A stretch of DNA of 64,000 nucleotides from Acidobacteriota bacterium (GTDB taxonomy: Bacteria > Actinomycetota > Acidimicrobiia > Acidimicrobiales > Palsa-688): contig JAGWSF010000109.1 of assembly GCA_028876385.1 (NCBI GenBank), positions 62,001 to 126,000 on the forward strand. The letters run 5' to 3'. The notes beneath the pieces were generated by a model, which saw only the letters and a program-made list of their open reading frames with translations, did no database searches and was not told where the DNA came from. The translations under genes were made by a program, and so were the position numbers. Of the stretch, positions 15,593 to 24,151 are shown piece by piece (position 1 is the first letter of the stretch; each line of letters begins with the position of its first letter).

Positions 15593-17038
15593 ATGAATAA
15601 AGGATCCGCCACTACGGCGTCGCACGCGCCCGGGCCGTGGATGGCGGCCGTGCTGGAGCACATGGCGTCAGCCCCCACGGCGATCCGCAGCTTCGAGGGC
15701 GACTGGACCGGGCCGGCGCTGTTGGCTCGGGCCGCGGGCGCCGGCCGCTTGCTGGCCAACTACGTGGAGCCCACAACGGTGGTGCCGGCCTTGCTCGGAA
15801 CGACGCCGACGGGAATAGCCCTCGTCTTGGGGGGCGCTCTCAACAACCGTCCTCTCGCCCCGCTCGGCACGCGGCTGTCGGTCGCCGAACTGGTGCCGCT
15901 GGTGCAAGAGCTGGGGACCGATCTGCTGCTGGCCGACGAGCCGACGGCCACCATGGCCTCGGACGTGGCGGGGGCGGCAGGAGTACGCCTCGTGGTAGTG
16001 GACGACGTCCCCGAAGCCGAACACGACCTCGTCCCAACCAGTCCGGAGAGTGTGGTCCTGGTCATGCACACCTCCGGGACAACCGGGCGGCCCAAGAAGG
16101 TCGTGGTACGCGATGCGGCGGTGTTCGCAAGAGCCCACCAGTACCGGACCGAAATGGGCCTGGGACCGGGGGATCTCTACTGCAGTACGGGCGGATTCCA
16201 CCACACGGGGGGTGTAGGGATGCTCTTCGTGGCGGCGGCCTGTGGCGCCGGCCTCGTACCGTTCCCCCGCTTCTCGGTGGAGTCGTGGCGGGCGGTGGCA
16301 GGACTCGGCCCGACCTGCGCCCTGCTCGTACCAACGATGATCGATCTGTTGCTGGAAGCCCACGCCCTGGACGCAGTCAGGCTCAGGGGACTCCATTACG
16401 GGACCGCGCCCATCCACCCTGAAACCCTTCGGGCCGCCCTCGACACCATTCCGGGAACCGAGTTCACCCAGGCCTATGGCATGACCGAGGGTGGCCCGAT
16501 CAGCATCCTGGGTCATGCCGACCACGTGCGGGCGGCCGCCGGTGAACCGTGGCTCCTGGAGTCGGTCGGCCGGATCCTGCCCGGAGTGGAGGCCCGCTTC
16601 GAGGATCCGACCCAGGACGGCGTCGGCGAACTGGTGGTGCGGGCCGATCAGATCTTCCAACCCGACCCGGACGGCTGGCTGCACACGGGCGATCTCGGAC
16701 GATGCGACGAGGAGGGATTCCTCTACCTGCGCGGCCGCAAAGGTGACAAGATCATCAGAGGCGGAGAAAACATCCTGCCGCTCGAGGTGGAGCGTGTGCT
16801 CGAGCTCCACAGGGAGGTCAAGGAGGTAGCCGTCGTGGGTGTACCTGATCGACGTTGGGGACAGACGCTGAAGGCGTTCGTCGTCGCCAAGGATCCCGAG
16901 ACCCCTCCGAGCGAGGTCGAACTGTCCCGTCATGCCCGAGCTCACCTGGCTGGATTCAAGGTTCCCGAGGACTGGGTCTTCGTCGCTGAGCTGCCTCGCA
17001 ACACAGCCGGCAAGCTGATGAGAAGCCGGCTGTCATGA
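15593..17038 (+). CDS. Acyl-CoA synthetase / AMP-dependent ligase, short form
   Basis: A 481-residue adenylate-forming ligase, shorter than usual FadD (about 530) because the N-terminal subdomain is compact. The P-loop is HTSGTTGRPKK, A5 is QAYGMTEGG, A7 is WLHTGDLGR, A8 is RKGDKIIRGGENI and the catalytic Lys lies in NTAGKLMRS. The conserved PKG of the P-loop reads PKK, a small deviation. It activates an unidentified acid to a CoA ester. The ATG at 15593 lacks a clear ribosome-binding site; ATG 15641 is an alternative. The following VOC gene overlaps its stop by 4 bp (ATGA), so the two are translationally coupled. Confidence 0.85.
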   Translation: MNKGSATTASHAPGPWMAAVLEHMASAPTAIRSFEGDWTGPALLARAAGAGRLLANYVEPTTVVPALLGTTPTGIALVLGGALNNRPLAPLGTRLSVAELVPLVQELGTDLLLADEPTATMASDVAGAAGVRLVVVDDVPEAEHDLVPTSPESVVLVMHTSGTTGRPKKVVVRDAAVFARAHQYRTEMGLGPGDLYCSTGGFHHTGGVGMLFVAAACGAGLVPFPRFSVESWRAVAGLGPTCALLVPTMIDLLLEAHALDAVRLRGLHYGTAPIHPETLRAALDTIPGTEFTQAYGMTEGGPISILGHADHVRAAAGEPWLLESVGRILPGVEARFEDPTQDGVGELVVRADQIFQPDPDGWLHTGDLGRCDEEGFLYLRGRKGDKIIRGGENILPLEVERVLELHREVKEVAVVGVPDRRWGQTLKAFVVAKDPETPPSEVELSRHARAHLAGFKVPEDWVFVAELPRNTAGKLMRSRLS

Positions 17039-17964
17039 CCGCTGGACCGACTTCCCTGCCTTCCCGACGGGGGGCCCGTCTCGACGGTCAAGGACGCCAT
17101 CAGGTCCTGTGGTGCTTCCACACGACGGCCATGGTCGCCGACTACGAGCGCACCCGCGATGCCCTGGCCCGGCTCGTCGGCTCGCGCTGCCTCGAGGAGA
17201 ACCACATCGCCGATCCGGCGATAGGTCGGCGGGGCGGCATGACCTGGATCGGCGACAACTCGATCGAGATCGGCGAACCCATCCTGGAGGGCGGAGCCGT
17301 CGACCGGTTCGTGAAGCAGTTCGGATCCCACATGAGCTCGCTCGCCGTACAAGTTTCGGACATCGACGCCACCATCGCTCACCTCGAGGACATCGGGGTC
17401 AGGGTTGCCTCCCGGGTAGAGGACGTGATCGTCTTCACCGACCCTCGGACGACGGGAGGGATCGTGATCGAGTGGTACGGAGCGGAGTCGGAGAACGACC
17501 CTCGCTTCGGAACGCCCATACCGGACTACTCGGTCGATCCGATACTCGACGTCGAGATGATGGCGTTCGGCGGGGCGGTCGTCCACGATCCCTCCTCGTC
17601 GGCCGAACTTCTGGCCGGGTTGTTCGGGACCGACGTCACCTTCCGCCACCCCGACGCCCCGATCGGGGATCCGCGCGCCGGGGTGTCGCTCGGCGACATG
17701 ACCCTCGCCCTGTACGGCCTGCCGACCCAGGAGGAGTCTCAATCGGCGTGGGCTCATGTGTACCGGAAGCCCCAGACCTCCAATCTGGGGGTGTGCGTGC
17801 CGGATATCGAGGTGGCTTCCGAGGCGCTCAGAGAGCAAGGGATACCTGTGGTCCGTCGTGATGACCACCAGATCGTGGTGCACTCCGACGCCACGGGCGG
17901 AGTCATCCTGGTCGTCGTCGAGCAGTTACTGGACGGAGACCCCCGCCTGCCATCATTCCAGTAA
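17035..17964 (+). CDS. VOC superfamily protein (two glyoxalase-fold halves)
   Basis: A 309-residue protein built of two vicinal-oxygen-chelate halves (about residues 20-155 and 170-300). The first half has candidate metal ligands His in WCFHTTAMV, Glu in IEIGEP, His in SHMSSLAVQV and Glu in IVIEWYG, the layout of glyoxalases and methylmalonyl-CoA epimerases; the second half lacks most of them. The role could be an epimerase, a ring-cleavage dioxygenase-like enzyme or an isomerase of a CoA ester. Coupled to the ligase by a 4-bp overlap, it probably acts on that ligase's product or a close derivative. Confidence 0.7.
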   Translation: MTAGPTSLPSRRGARLDGQGRHQVLWCFHTTAMVADYERTRDALARLVGSRCLEENHIADPAIGRRGGMTWIGDNSIEIGEPILEGGAVDRFVKQFGSHMSSLAVQVSDIDATIAHLEDIGVRVASRVEDVIVFTDPRTTGGIVIEWYGAESENDPRFGTPIPDYSVDPILDVEMMAFGGAVVHDPSSSAELLAGLFGTDVTFRHPDAPIGDPRAGVSLGDMTLALYGLPTQEESQSAWAHVYRKPQTSNLGVCVPDIEVASEALREQGIPVVRRDDHQIVVHSDATGGVILVVVEQLLDGDPRLPSFQ

Positions 17965-18014
17965 CTCCCGGCGCCGACTTCGACGGGCTCTGTACACAGG
18001 AGTTCCCGTAGGTT

Positions 18015-18026
18015 TACTCTCTATCC
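18015..18026 (+). promoter_or_regulatory. Predicted -10 of a leaderless transcript
   Basis: TACTCT (18015-18020) is 6 bases before the ATG at 18027, and TGTACA (17991-17996) can serve as -35 with an 18-bp spacer. No ribosome-binding site is present. Confidence 0.45.
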
Positions 18027-19157
18027 ATGCTTCAGCGCGACGTTCAGATCATCTCAGTTGACGATCATGTCATCGAGCATCCCACCGTCTGGCAGGACCG
18101 GCTCCCGGACAAGTTCAAGGAGGCCGGCCCGAAGATCGTCCGTGATGATGCCGGCAATGACGTCTGGATGTTCGAGGGCCGCCCGCACTACAACATCGGT
18201 CTCAACGCCGTGGCCGGTAAGCGGCGTGAGGACTACGGCGTGGATCCGGCGCGCTACGAGGACATGCGACCGGGCTGCTACCTCATGGAGGACCGCCTCA
18301 AGGACATGGACGAGGACGGCATCTGGGCTCAGCTGTGCTTCCCAACCTTCCCCGGTTTCGCCGGCTCGACCTTCTGGCGGGCCGACGACAAGGAGTTGGC
18401 CAGTGCCTGCGTGCGGGCCTACAACGACTGGATGATCGACGAGTGGTGCGCGTCGGCGCCCGAGCGGATGATCCCGCTCGTCCTGATGCCCTACTGGGAT
18501 GCGGAGGAATGCGTTCGAGAAGCGGAGCGGACCGCCGGCAAAGGAGCCAAGGCCATTTCCTTCATCGAGGCCCCGCACTCGGTCGGCCTGCCGTCGTTCC
18601 ACACCGATCACTGGGACCGGTTCCTGAGCGCCGTCTCGAACACAGGCATGCCTCTCTGCCTCCATTTCGGGTCCGGCGGCCCTCCCCCCACCGCCCCCAA
18701 CGGACCGTTCACGGCCGCTATCGCCCTCTACGGACTCAACTCTCTCATGACGACCGTCGAGCTGGTCAACAGCCGCATCTTCGAGAAGGCGCCCGACCTG
18801 AAGGTGGCCCTGTCGGAAGGCGGGATCGGCTGGATGCCCTACATCCTCGAGCGGGCCGACTACACCTGGGATCGCCACCGCTTCTACACCGGCATGTCCG
18901 ACGCCCGCCGGCCATCGGAGATCTTCCGGGATCACATCTTCGGCTGCTTCATCTCCGACGACGCGGGGCTGCGCAACCTCGACCTCATCGGGGTGGACAA
19001 TGTCATTTTCGAGGGCGACTACCCGCATTCGGACAGCAACTGGCCGCACGCCCGCAAGATGCTCGAAGAGTCCCTTGCCCACGTGCCCGACGACGTCGCC
19101 CGCAAGATCGCCGAGGACAACGCCAGGAAGCTGTTCCACTTCCCCCGCCGCGGGTGA
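18027..19157 (+). CDS. Amidohydrolase 2 family metal-dependent hydrolase
   Basis: A 376-residue amidohydrolase_2 protein and the closest paralogue of the protein at 5340: both have ISVDDHVIE, NIGLNAVAG or NVGLNAVAG, a MRPGCY block, and the DYPHSDSxWPH motif. Candidate metal ligands are the His and Glu of DDHVIE, the His of CLHFGSG and the Asp of EGDYPHSD. The reaction is unknown. The promoter appears leaderless. The decayed LLM gene starts on its stop codon (GTGA overlap), so this gene was once the first of a coupled pair. Confidence 0.85.
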   Translation: MLQRDVQIISVDDHVIEHPTVWQDRLPDKFKEAGPKIVRDDAGNDVWMFEGRPHYNIGLNAVAGKRREDYGVDPARYEDMRPGCYLMEDRLKDMDEDGIWAQLCFPTFPGFAGSTFWRADDKELASACVRAYNDWMIDEWCASAPERMIPLVLMPYWDAEECVREAERTAGKGAKAISFIEAPHSVGLPSFHTDHWDRFLSAVSNTGMPLCLHFGSGGPPPTAPNGPFTAAIALYGLNSLMTTVELVNSRIFEKAPDLKVALSEGGIGWMPYILERADYTWDRHRFYTGMSDARRPSEIFRDHIFGCFISDDAGLRNLDLIGVDNVIFEGDYPHSDSNWPHARKMLEESLAHVPDDVARKIAEDNARKLFHFPRRG

Positions 19158-19488
19158 AGTTCGCCATCCAGCACGCCATCGGTTACCGGCGTGGCAGGTC
19201 GATGTCCTCGCTCCCGACGCCCTGACGGCGTTGTGCCGGGCCTCAGAGCAGAGCGGTTGGGACGCCATCGCCTTCACCGATCACCCGGCGCCGCTCCGGG
19301 CGCCCGCCTGAGGTCTTTCTCGACGAAGTCGGCACCCTCACCGAGTTGGGGGTGGACTGGTCGGTCAGCCTGGGCGCGGGCGACGATGCGTCCGCGCCCA
19401 GGAGACGGTCGAATGGTTCGGGGAGACCGTCATCGCTGCGACCCGAACCGGCGAGGATCGGGGCTCACTCGACGTACACGTCAAGTAA
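19154..19488 (+). pseudogene. Decayed LLM-class F420-dependent oxidoreductase gene
   Basis: Pieces of one protein lie in order but in alternating frames. From the GTG at 19154 the frame reads VKFAIQHAIGY; after the loss of one base near 19187 the frame continues as PAWQVDVLAPDALTALCRAS and GWDAIAFTDHPAP to a stop at 19311. The C-terminal piece VFLDEVGTLTELGVDWSV starts at 19313, then a further shift gives ETVEWFGETVIAATR and a stop at 19486. These are the two ends of a luciferase-like monooxygenase of about 285 residues; some 170-200 codons in the middle are deleted. The GTG overlaps the amidohydrolase stop, so it was once translationally coupled. Confidence 0.75.
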
Positions 19489-19560
19489 AGGATCGGGCCG
19501 CTAACCTCCAGCACTGGCCCTGGTGATGGCAGGAGCCATCCCGGAGAAGCTGGAGGCCCC

Positions 19561-20331
19561 GTGCCCTACGTACCCACACCACTTCTGCTGCACGAGCAGC
19601 AAGGGGCGGTCGTCACCCTGACCATGAACAACCCGGACATGCGCAATGCCTTCGTGGACGAACTCCACGAGGCGATGCAAGAGGTCTGGTCCCACCTCGC
19701 AGCCGACCACTCGGTACGAGCGGTTGTCCTGACAGGTGCCGGCAAGGCATTCAGCGCCGGCGGGGACATCCCCGGCTTCATCCGGAGCTACGAGGACCCT
19801 GACCACCGCCGACTGTCGCTCCGCCAGGCGCGAGCGCTGATGGACGCCATGGCCGAGTTCCCCAAACCCGTGATCGCAGCCGTGAACGGGCCCGCTGTCG
19901 GCCTGGGGTGCAGCGTGGCGGTCAACTGCGACATCGTCCTGATCGCCGAGAGCGCCTTCCTCGCTGACACCCACCTGGACATCGGTCTGGTCTGCGGCGA
20001 CGGGGGCGCCATAGCGTGGCCCCTGCTCATGAGTCTCCTGAAGGCGAAGGAGTACCTCCTGACCGGGGATCGAATCCCTGCCGCCGAGGCAGTCAACCTG
20101 GGGCTGGCCAACCGGGTGGTGGCCGACCAAGTTCTGCTCGAGGAAGCGGTGACGCTCGCTCAGCGGCTGGCCGACAAGCCCCGCCAAGCCGTCCAGGAGA
20201 CGAAGCGGGCCCTCAACCTGCACCTCCAAGCAGCTATTGCCATGGTCGCCCCCTTCGCCCTGTCAGCAGAGGCCGAGTCCTTCGCCACCGACGATGTGCG
20301 CCGAAGCGTCGAGTCCTTCTCCCGACGCTGA
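19561..20331 (+). CDS. Enoyl-CoA hydratase/isomerase (crotonase) family protein
   Basis: A 256-residue crotonase. The oxyanion-hole segments are present (KAFSAGGDIPGF and NGPAVGLGCSVA). The two glutamates used by classical hydratases are not: the GCE position reads GCS and the QPE position reads HLD. So it keeps the fold and CoA binding but may do another reaction, such as isomerisation or C-C bond cleavage. It starts with GTG at 19561, 72 bp after the LLM ruin, and is convergent with the next crotonase, 9 bp away. A weak GGAG lies upstream of the start. Confidence 0.85.
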   Translation: MPYVPTPLLLHEQQGAVVTLTMNNPDMRNAFVDELHEAMQEVWSHLAADHSVRAVVLTGAGKAFSAGGDIPGFIRSYEDPDHRRLSLRQARALMDAMAEFPKPVIAAVNGPAVGLGCSVAVNCDIVLIAESAFLADTHLDIGLVCGDGGAIAWPLLMSLLKAKEYLLTGDRIPAAEAVNLGLANRVVADQVLLEEAVTLAQRLADKPRQAVQETKRALNLHLQAAIAMVAPFALSAEAESFATDDVRRSVESFSRR

Positions 20332-20340
20332 GGGCCGTCG

Positions 20341-21177
20341 TCAGGGTTCGGCGAAGGAGATGGGTGCAGGAAGCTCCGTTGCGGGATCCAGATGCCGGAA
20401 CTCAGGTGGTCGCCGCTCCACGAAGGCCTGGACCCCCTCGGCGAAGTCCGGGTTCTCCGGGCGGTTCAGGCTGTGCATGGCGTTGAACCAGGCCCGATTG
20501 GCTTCAGTGAAACCTCGGCTCAGATCACCCCAGACCTGCCTGCGGATGGCCGCCATCGATACGGGCGAGCACATCGTGGCCAGGGTCTGCGCGTACCCGA
20601 CAGCGTCGGCGAGCACCGATTCAGGTTCCGAGAGGCGGGTGGCCAGGCCGATGCTGACAGCCTCCTCGGCCTCCACGGCTCGTGACGACAGCAGCAGGTC
20701 CAGGGACCATTCGACGCCGACCAGCCGAGGCAACAGCCACGACAGTCCGTGCTCGGCGGGAACGCCGAGCTTGGAGTACGCCGTCGACAGCCGGGCGCCG
20801 CGGGCGATGAAGCGGACGTCGCACACGAGGGCCTGGACCAGACCGATACCGGCGCAGGCCCCGTTGATGGCGGCGATCATCGGCTTGGGAACGGTCAGGG
20901 CCGACTGCATGGGCCGGCGCCCTTCGAGGCGGAGGCCGACGGGGCCGGCGGCGTCCTGCAGGCGCTGCGAGTCGAGGCCGGGGCAGAACCATCGGCCCGC
21001 CCCGGTGACCACGATGGCCCTCACGTCTTCGTCTTCGGCTGCTCTGTCCAACGCGGCGAAGTACTGGCGCTCCATGTCGGGGCTCCAGGCGTTACGTCGC
21101 TCATGGTGGTCGAGGGTGACGATGCAGACGGATCTGTCGACTTCATACCGCACAAGAGAGTGCTCACTGGAGGCCAC
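20341..21177 (-). CDS. Enoyl-CoA hydratase/isomerase (crotonase) family protein
   Basis: A 278-residue crotonase. Oxyanion-hole blocks are RWFCPGLDSQ and NGACAGIGLV. Both hydratase glutamates are replaced: the first position is Val in GLVQALVCD and the second falls in STAYSKLG. A simple water-addition mechanism is therefore doubtful. The GTG start at 21177 has only a weak TAGGA site. The gene is divergent from the LLM gene at 21246, and a perfect 22-bp palindrome lies between the two starts, so they are probably controlled together by a dedicated regulator. Confidence 0.8.
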   Translation of the reverse strand: MASSEHSLVRYEVDRSVCIVTLDHHERRNAWSPDMERQYFAALDRAAEDEDVRAIVVTGAGRWFCPGLDSQRLQDAAGPVGLRLEGRRPMQSALTVPKPMIAAINGACAGIGLVQALVCDVRFIARGARLSTAYSKLGVPAEHGLSWLLPRLVGVEWSLDLLLSSRAVEAEEAVSIGLATRLSEPESVLADAVGYAQTLATMCSPVSMAAIRRQVWGDLSRGFTEANRAWFNAMHSLNRPENPDFAEGVQAFVERRPPEFRHLDPATELPAPISFAEP

Positions 21178-21192
21178 ATGCTGAATCCTACG

Positions 21193-21214
21193 AGTCGACG
21201 ATTGGTCGTCGACT
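21193..21214. promoter_or_regulatory. Perfect 22-bp palindrome between divergent genes
   Basis: AGTCGACGA (21193-21201), a 4-bp spacer TTGG, then TCGTCGACT (21206-21214). It is unlike the TGACA-N4-TGTCA family and sits 15 bp from one start and 31 bp from the other, as expected of an operator. Confidence 0.6.
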
Positions 21215-21245
21215 TCCCCGCTCTGATCGCAAGCGAGGATCTGCG

Positions 21246-22112
21246 ATGAAGATCGGGGTACTGGGCGCGAATACGGGCTCGTTCGCCACGCCCGGGGGGG
21301 CGGCCACCCTGACCCGGGCCGCAGAGGCGGCAGGGATCGAGTCGCTCTGGACCGCGGAGCACGTCCTGTGGCCGGACGACTACGACTCGGCCTATCCCTA
21401 CGCGGAGACGGCCAAGATGCCCGGGCCGCCCGAAACGCTTCTGCCCGATCCTTTCGTCTGGCTGGCCTGGTGTGCCGCCCATTCCCGGTCGCTCGGCCTG
21501 GCCACGGGGATCGCCATCGTGCCTCACCGCCACCCGGCCATCATGGCCAAGGAGGTCGCCACCCTCGACTTCCTGTCCGGCGGCCGGGCGATCCTCGGGA
21601 TCGGCGTGGGCTGGCTGCGGGAGGAGTTCGAGGCTCTCGGAGTGCCGTTCTCCGAACGGGGGAAGCGGACCGACGAGTACGTCGATGTCATGCGCCGGCT
21701 GTGGTCGACCGACAGCGTGACCGTGAGCGGCGAGTTCGTCAACTTCTCCCGGATGAACAGCAACCCGAAGCCGGTGCGAGGATCCGTCCCCATCGTGGTG
21801 GGCGGCCATTCGCCGGCAGCGGCCAGGAGAGCCGGTCGGATCGGGGACGGGTTCGCCCCGCTCGGAGGCAACGTGCCCGAGCTGATCGACATCATGCGCC
21901 AGACAGCCGACGCGGCCGGGCGAGACCCCGGCACGATCGAGGTCACCTCGACCCATGACGGCCTGAAGCGGGGAGACCCGGAGGAGCCACTCGGCCTCAT
22001 GAAAGCGTGGGGGGTGGACCGGGTCCTCCTTCCCGCCCACCGACTGGCGCGAGGTGACGTGGCGGAGAACTGCCAAACCTGGGTCAAGCGAATAGAGGGA
22101 GCGACCACATGA
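21246..22112 (+). CDS. LLM-class F420-dependent oxidoreductase
   Basis: A 288-residue luciferase-like TIM-barrel protein that starts MKIGVLGAN and carries the family blocks SLWTAEHV, LGLATGIAIVPHRHP, LDFLSGGRAILGIGVGW and PIVVGGHSP. Members of this branch use coenzyme F420 rather than FMN to oxidise alcohols or reduce activated double bonds. It begins a tight run: the SnoaL-like gene overlaps by 4 bp, followed by P450 and a four-cysteine protein. The group looks like an oxidative module acting on a ring or alkyl carbon. The decayed LLM gene at 19154 belongs to the same superfamily. Confidence 0.85.
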   Translation: MKIGVLGANTGSFATPGGAATLTRAAEAAGIESLWTAEHVLWPDDYDSAYPYAETAKMPGPPETLLPDPFVWLAWCAAHSRSLGLATGIAIVPHRHPAIMAKEVATLDFLSGGRAILGIGVGWLREEFEALGVPFSERGKRTDEYVDVMRRLWSTDSVTVSGEFVNFSRMNSNPKPVRGSVPIVVGGHSPAAARRAGRIGDGFAPLGGNVPELIDIMRQTADAAGRDPGTIEVTSTHDGLKRGDPEEPLGLMKAWGVDRVLLPAHRLARGDVAENCQTWVKRIEGATT

Positions 22113-22561
22113 CCACAGCGCCGTCGATACAGCGGATCGCCGACGAGTTGGAGATCCGCAACCTGCTGGGGGAACTCACCTATCTGGCCGACACCGCCAC
22201 AGACGAACAGCTCGAAAGGTATCTGTCATTGTTCACCGAGGACGCCACTTGGGCGGTGATCTCCGACGGGGTGGCCTTGGCCTCGCAGGAGCGTGCCGGC
22301 CGCCAGGCCATCCTCGAGGGGGCTCAGCAGCGGCGCGCTTCGGGCGCGCAGGGACCCGGAAGTGGGACCCGGCACGCGTTGCACACGATCCACGTCCGCT
22401 TCGACTCCGACGACGAGGCGTACGCCTTGTGCTACTGGCACTACTACAAGGGGTCGTCCTCCGATCGGCCCGTCCTGGCCGCCATGGGGGAATACCGCAA
22501 TCGTCTGGTCCGTACGAAAGACGGCTGGCGTCTGGCCCGCCGGGAGCTGGTGCAAGGGTGA
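22109..22561 (+). CDS. SnoaL-like / NTF2-like protein
   Basis: A 150-residue alpha+beta-barrel protein. It has the N-terminal helix pair (ELEIRNLLGELTYLAD), the LFTEDATWAV strand, and a C-terminal GEYRNRLVRTKDGWRLARREL that is typical of the SnoaL_4 group. Family members include ring-hydroxylating dioxygenase beta subunits, steroid isomerases and dehydratases; no catalytic residue set can be assigned here. The ATGA overlap with the LLM gene indicates coupled translation and a linked function. Confidence 0.75.
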   Translation: MTTAPSIQRIADELEIRNLLGELTYLADTATDEQLERYLSLFTEDATWAVISDGVALASQERAGRQAILEGAQQRRASGAQGPGSGTRHALHTIHVRFDSDDEAYALCYWHYYKGSSSDRPVLAAMGEYRNRLVRTKDGWRLARRELVQG

Positions 22562-22604
22562 GGATGGGGCCGTCCGTCGACGGAAATATGAACGACATCT
22601 GGCG

Positions 22605-22631
22605 TCCACCAGCCTGGACTGGCATGGTGGA
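22605..22631 (+). other. Small hairpin in gap before P450 gene
   Basis: TCCACCA (22605-22611) pairs with TGGTGGA (22625-22631) over a 13-nt loop, in the 97-bp gap between the SnoaL-like and P450 genes. It could be an attenuator or mRNA-processing site; there is no T-tract. Confidence 0.3.
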
Positions 22632-22658
22632 GCAGTGTCGTAACGGGGGGCGAGCGAA

Positions 22659-23897
22659 GTGACCGAATGTCCCGTGGCCCATGGCTTCGATCTCCTGGCC
22701 CCCGAATCCATCGCCGACCCTTACCCGATGCTCGATCACTGGCGCCAGGAGACCCCCGTCTTCTACGTCCCTGACATCGACCACTACGTGGTTACGCGTT
22801 ACGCCGAGATCGAAAAGGTGCTCCTCGACCGGGAGACCTGGTCGGCGGCCAACGCCTCCAGCCCGCTCATGTCCGTCTGCCCGGCCGCCCAGGAAATCCT
22901 GAGCACGGGCTTCGCCCGGGTGCCGACCCTCAACAACTCCGATCCGCCGCGGCACGGTCCGATGCGCAAATCCGTTCTGACGGTGATGACCCCTCGCCGG
23001 CTGCGGGCTCTCGAACCCGTGCTCCGGGCGTACGCTACCGGGTTGGTCGAACAGTTCCGGTCCCATCCAGTGGTGGACCTGGTCGACGCGTTCACCTTCC
23101 CCTTCCCCGGATTTGCAGCGTTCAGCTTGCTCGGTTTCCCCCATGCGGATACCGACCTTCTCAAGGAGTGGAGCCGGACCCGAGTCCTCCTGACCTACGG
23201 ACGCCTGTCCGAGGAGGACCAGGTGGCGACGGCCAAGGACGTGCTCGCCATGTGGAGGTACGTCGAGGCCTTTGTGGCCAGCCGCTGGGCCGAACCTCTC
23301 GACGATCTGACCAGCGACCTCGTCCGTCTCTCGGCCGAGAAGCCGGATCAGCTCAACCAGTTCGACATCGTCAACATCGTCTACTCCATGGCACTGGCCG
23401 GACACGAGACGACGGCCAACACCCTCGCCAACGGCGTGCTGGCGCTCCTTCGGGGCCGGCGACAGTGGCAGCGCCTGATCGACGAGCCCGCCCTGATCGA
23501 GAACGCCGTCGAGGAGATCCTGCGCTTCGCGGGGCCGGTGCTCTACCACCGGCGCGTGGCCAAGGTCGACACGGTCGTCGGAGGGGTGACCATCCCGGCC
23601 GGAGCGAAGGTGATGATGGCCTTCGCCGCCGCCGATCACGATCCGGCTCAATTCGGTGAAGACGCCCCAGAGTTCCGGATCGACCGGGAGGACGCCGAGC
23701 TGCACCTGGCCTTCGGCAAGGGGCCTCACCTGTGCCTGGGCGCCCCTCTTGCTCGGCTGGAGGTGCGTATCGCGCTCGAGCTGCTCACCACCATGACACC
23801 GGAGTTGGATCTGGTGCCAGACCAGACGGTGAACTACAGCCCCAACGCCCTGTTCAGGGGCCCTACCGCCCTGCTGGTCAATCCGACCGGGATGTGA
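22659..23897 (+). CDS. Cytochrome P450
   Basis: A 412-residue soluble bacterial P450. The I-helix oxygen motif is AGHETT (247-252), the K-helix ExxR is EEILR (285-289) and the heme loop is FGKGPHLCLG with Cys359 as the thiolate ligand. It inserts oxygen into an unreactive C-H bond, using electrons from a small redox partner. The usual [3Fe-4S] ferredoxin is not next to it; instead a 72-residue four-cysteine protein begins 3 bp after the stop. The GTG start at 22659 follows a G-rich stretch. The second P450 of the window, at 51534, does have a conventional ferredoxin. Confidence 0.9.
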   Translation: MTECPVAHGFDLLAPESIADPYPMLDHWRQETPVFYVPDIDHYVVTRYAEIEKVLLDRETWSAANASSPLMSVCPAAQEILSTGFARVPTLNNSDPPRHGPMRKSVLTVMTPRRLRALEPVLRAYATGLVEQFRSHPVVDLVDAFTFPFPGFAAFSLLGFPHADTDLLKEWSRTRVLLTYGRLSEEDQVATAKDVLAMWRYVEAFVASRWAEPLDDLTSDLVRLSAEKPDQLNQFDIVNIVYSMALAGHETTANTLANGVLALLRGRRQWQRLIDEPALIENAVEEILRFAGPVLYHRRVAKVDTVVGGVTIPAGAKVMMAFAAADHDPAQFGEDAPEFRIDREDAELHLAFGKGPHLCLGAPLARLEVRIALELLTTMTPELDLVPDQTVNYSPNALFRGPTALLVNPTGM

Positions 23898-23900
23898 GAC

Positions 23901-24119
23901 GTGCCGGAACCCGAAGTCGACGAGGTTCGCTTTGCGGCTGCCCAACGCCTCGTCAAGCTTTCGGCCCTACGTACGTCGCCGATCGACGATGACCGCTGCG
24001 CGACCTGCCTCTACTATCTGGAGCTGGATCAAGGGCCGGCCTTCTGCTGGCACGAGAAGCTCCAGACTCTCGTCGGGCCGGAGTGGTGGTGCCACTTCTG
24101 GGAGATGACCGACGAGTAG
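23901..24119 (+). CDS. Four-cysteine mini-protein, HiPIP-like pattern, next to P450
   Basis: A 72-residue protein that starts with GTG 3 bp after the P450 stop. Its cysteines are C33-x2-C36-x12-C49-x14-C64, set in CATCLYYLEL, FCWHEK and EWWCHFWE. That layout, with aromatic residues after the second and last Cys, is the one seen in the small [4Fe-4S] high-potential-like subunits of benzylsuccinate synthase and 4-hydroxyphenylacetate decarboxylase. It is not a ferredoxin of the usual 3Fe or 4Fe types. Given the tight linkage it may carry electrons to the P450 or bind metal in complex with it; zinc instead of iron-sulfur is possible. Confidence 0.7.
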   Translation: MPEPEVDEVRFAAAQRLVKLSALRTSPIDDDRCATCLYYLELDQGPAFCWHEKLQTLVGPEWWCHFWEMTDE

Positions 24120-24151
24120 GGGGGCTAAGTGCTACCGCCAACCGGTGTAGT

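Noticed and set aside
22574..22583. CCGTCGACGG palindrome after the SnoaL-like gene
   Set aside because: Short, GC-rich and placed after a stop codon without any promoter feature; likely chance.
22233..23945. A 570-codon open frame on the minus strand across the first P450
   Set aside because: It is antisense to a P450 with all its signature motifs. Long antisense frames are expected at this GC content.
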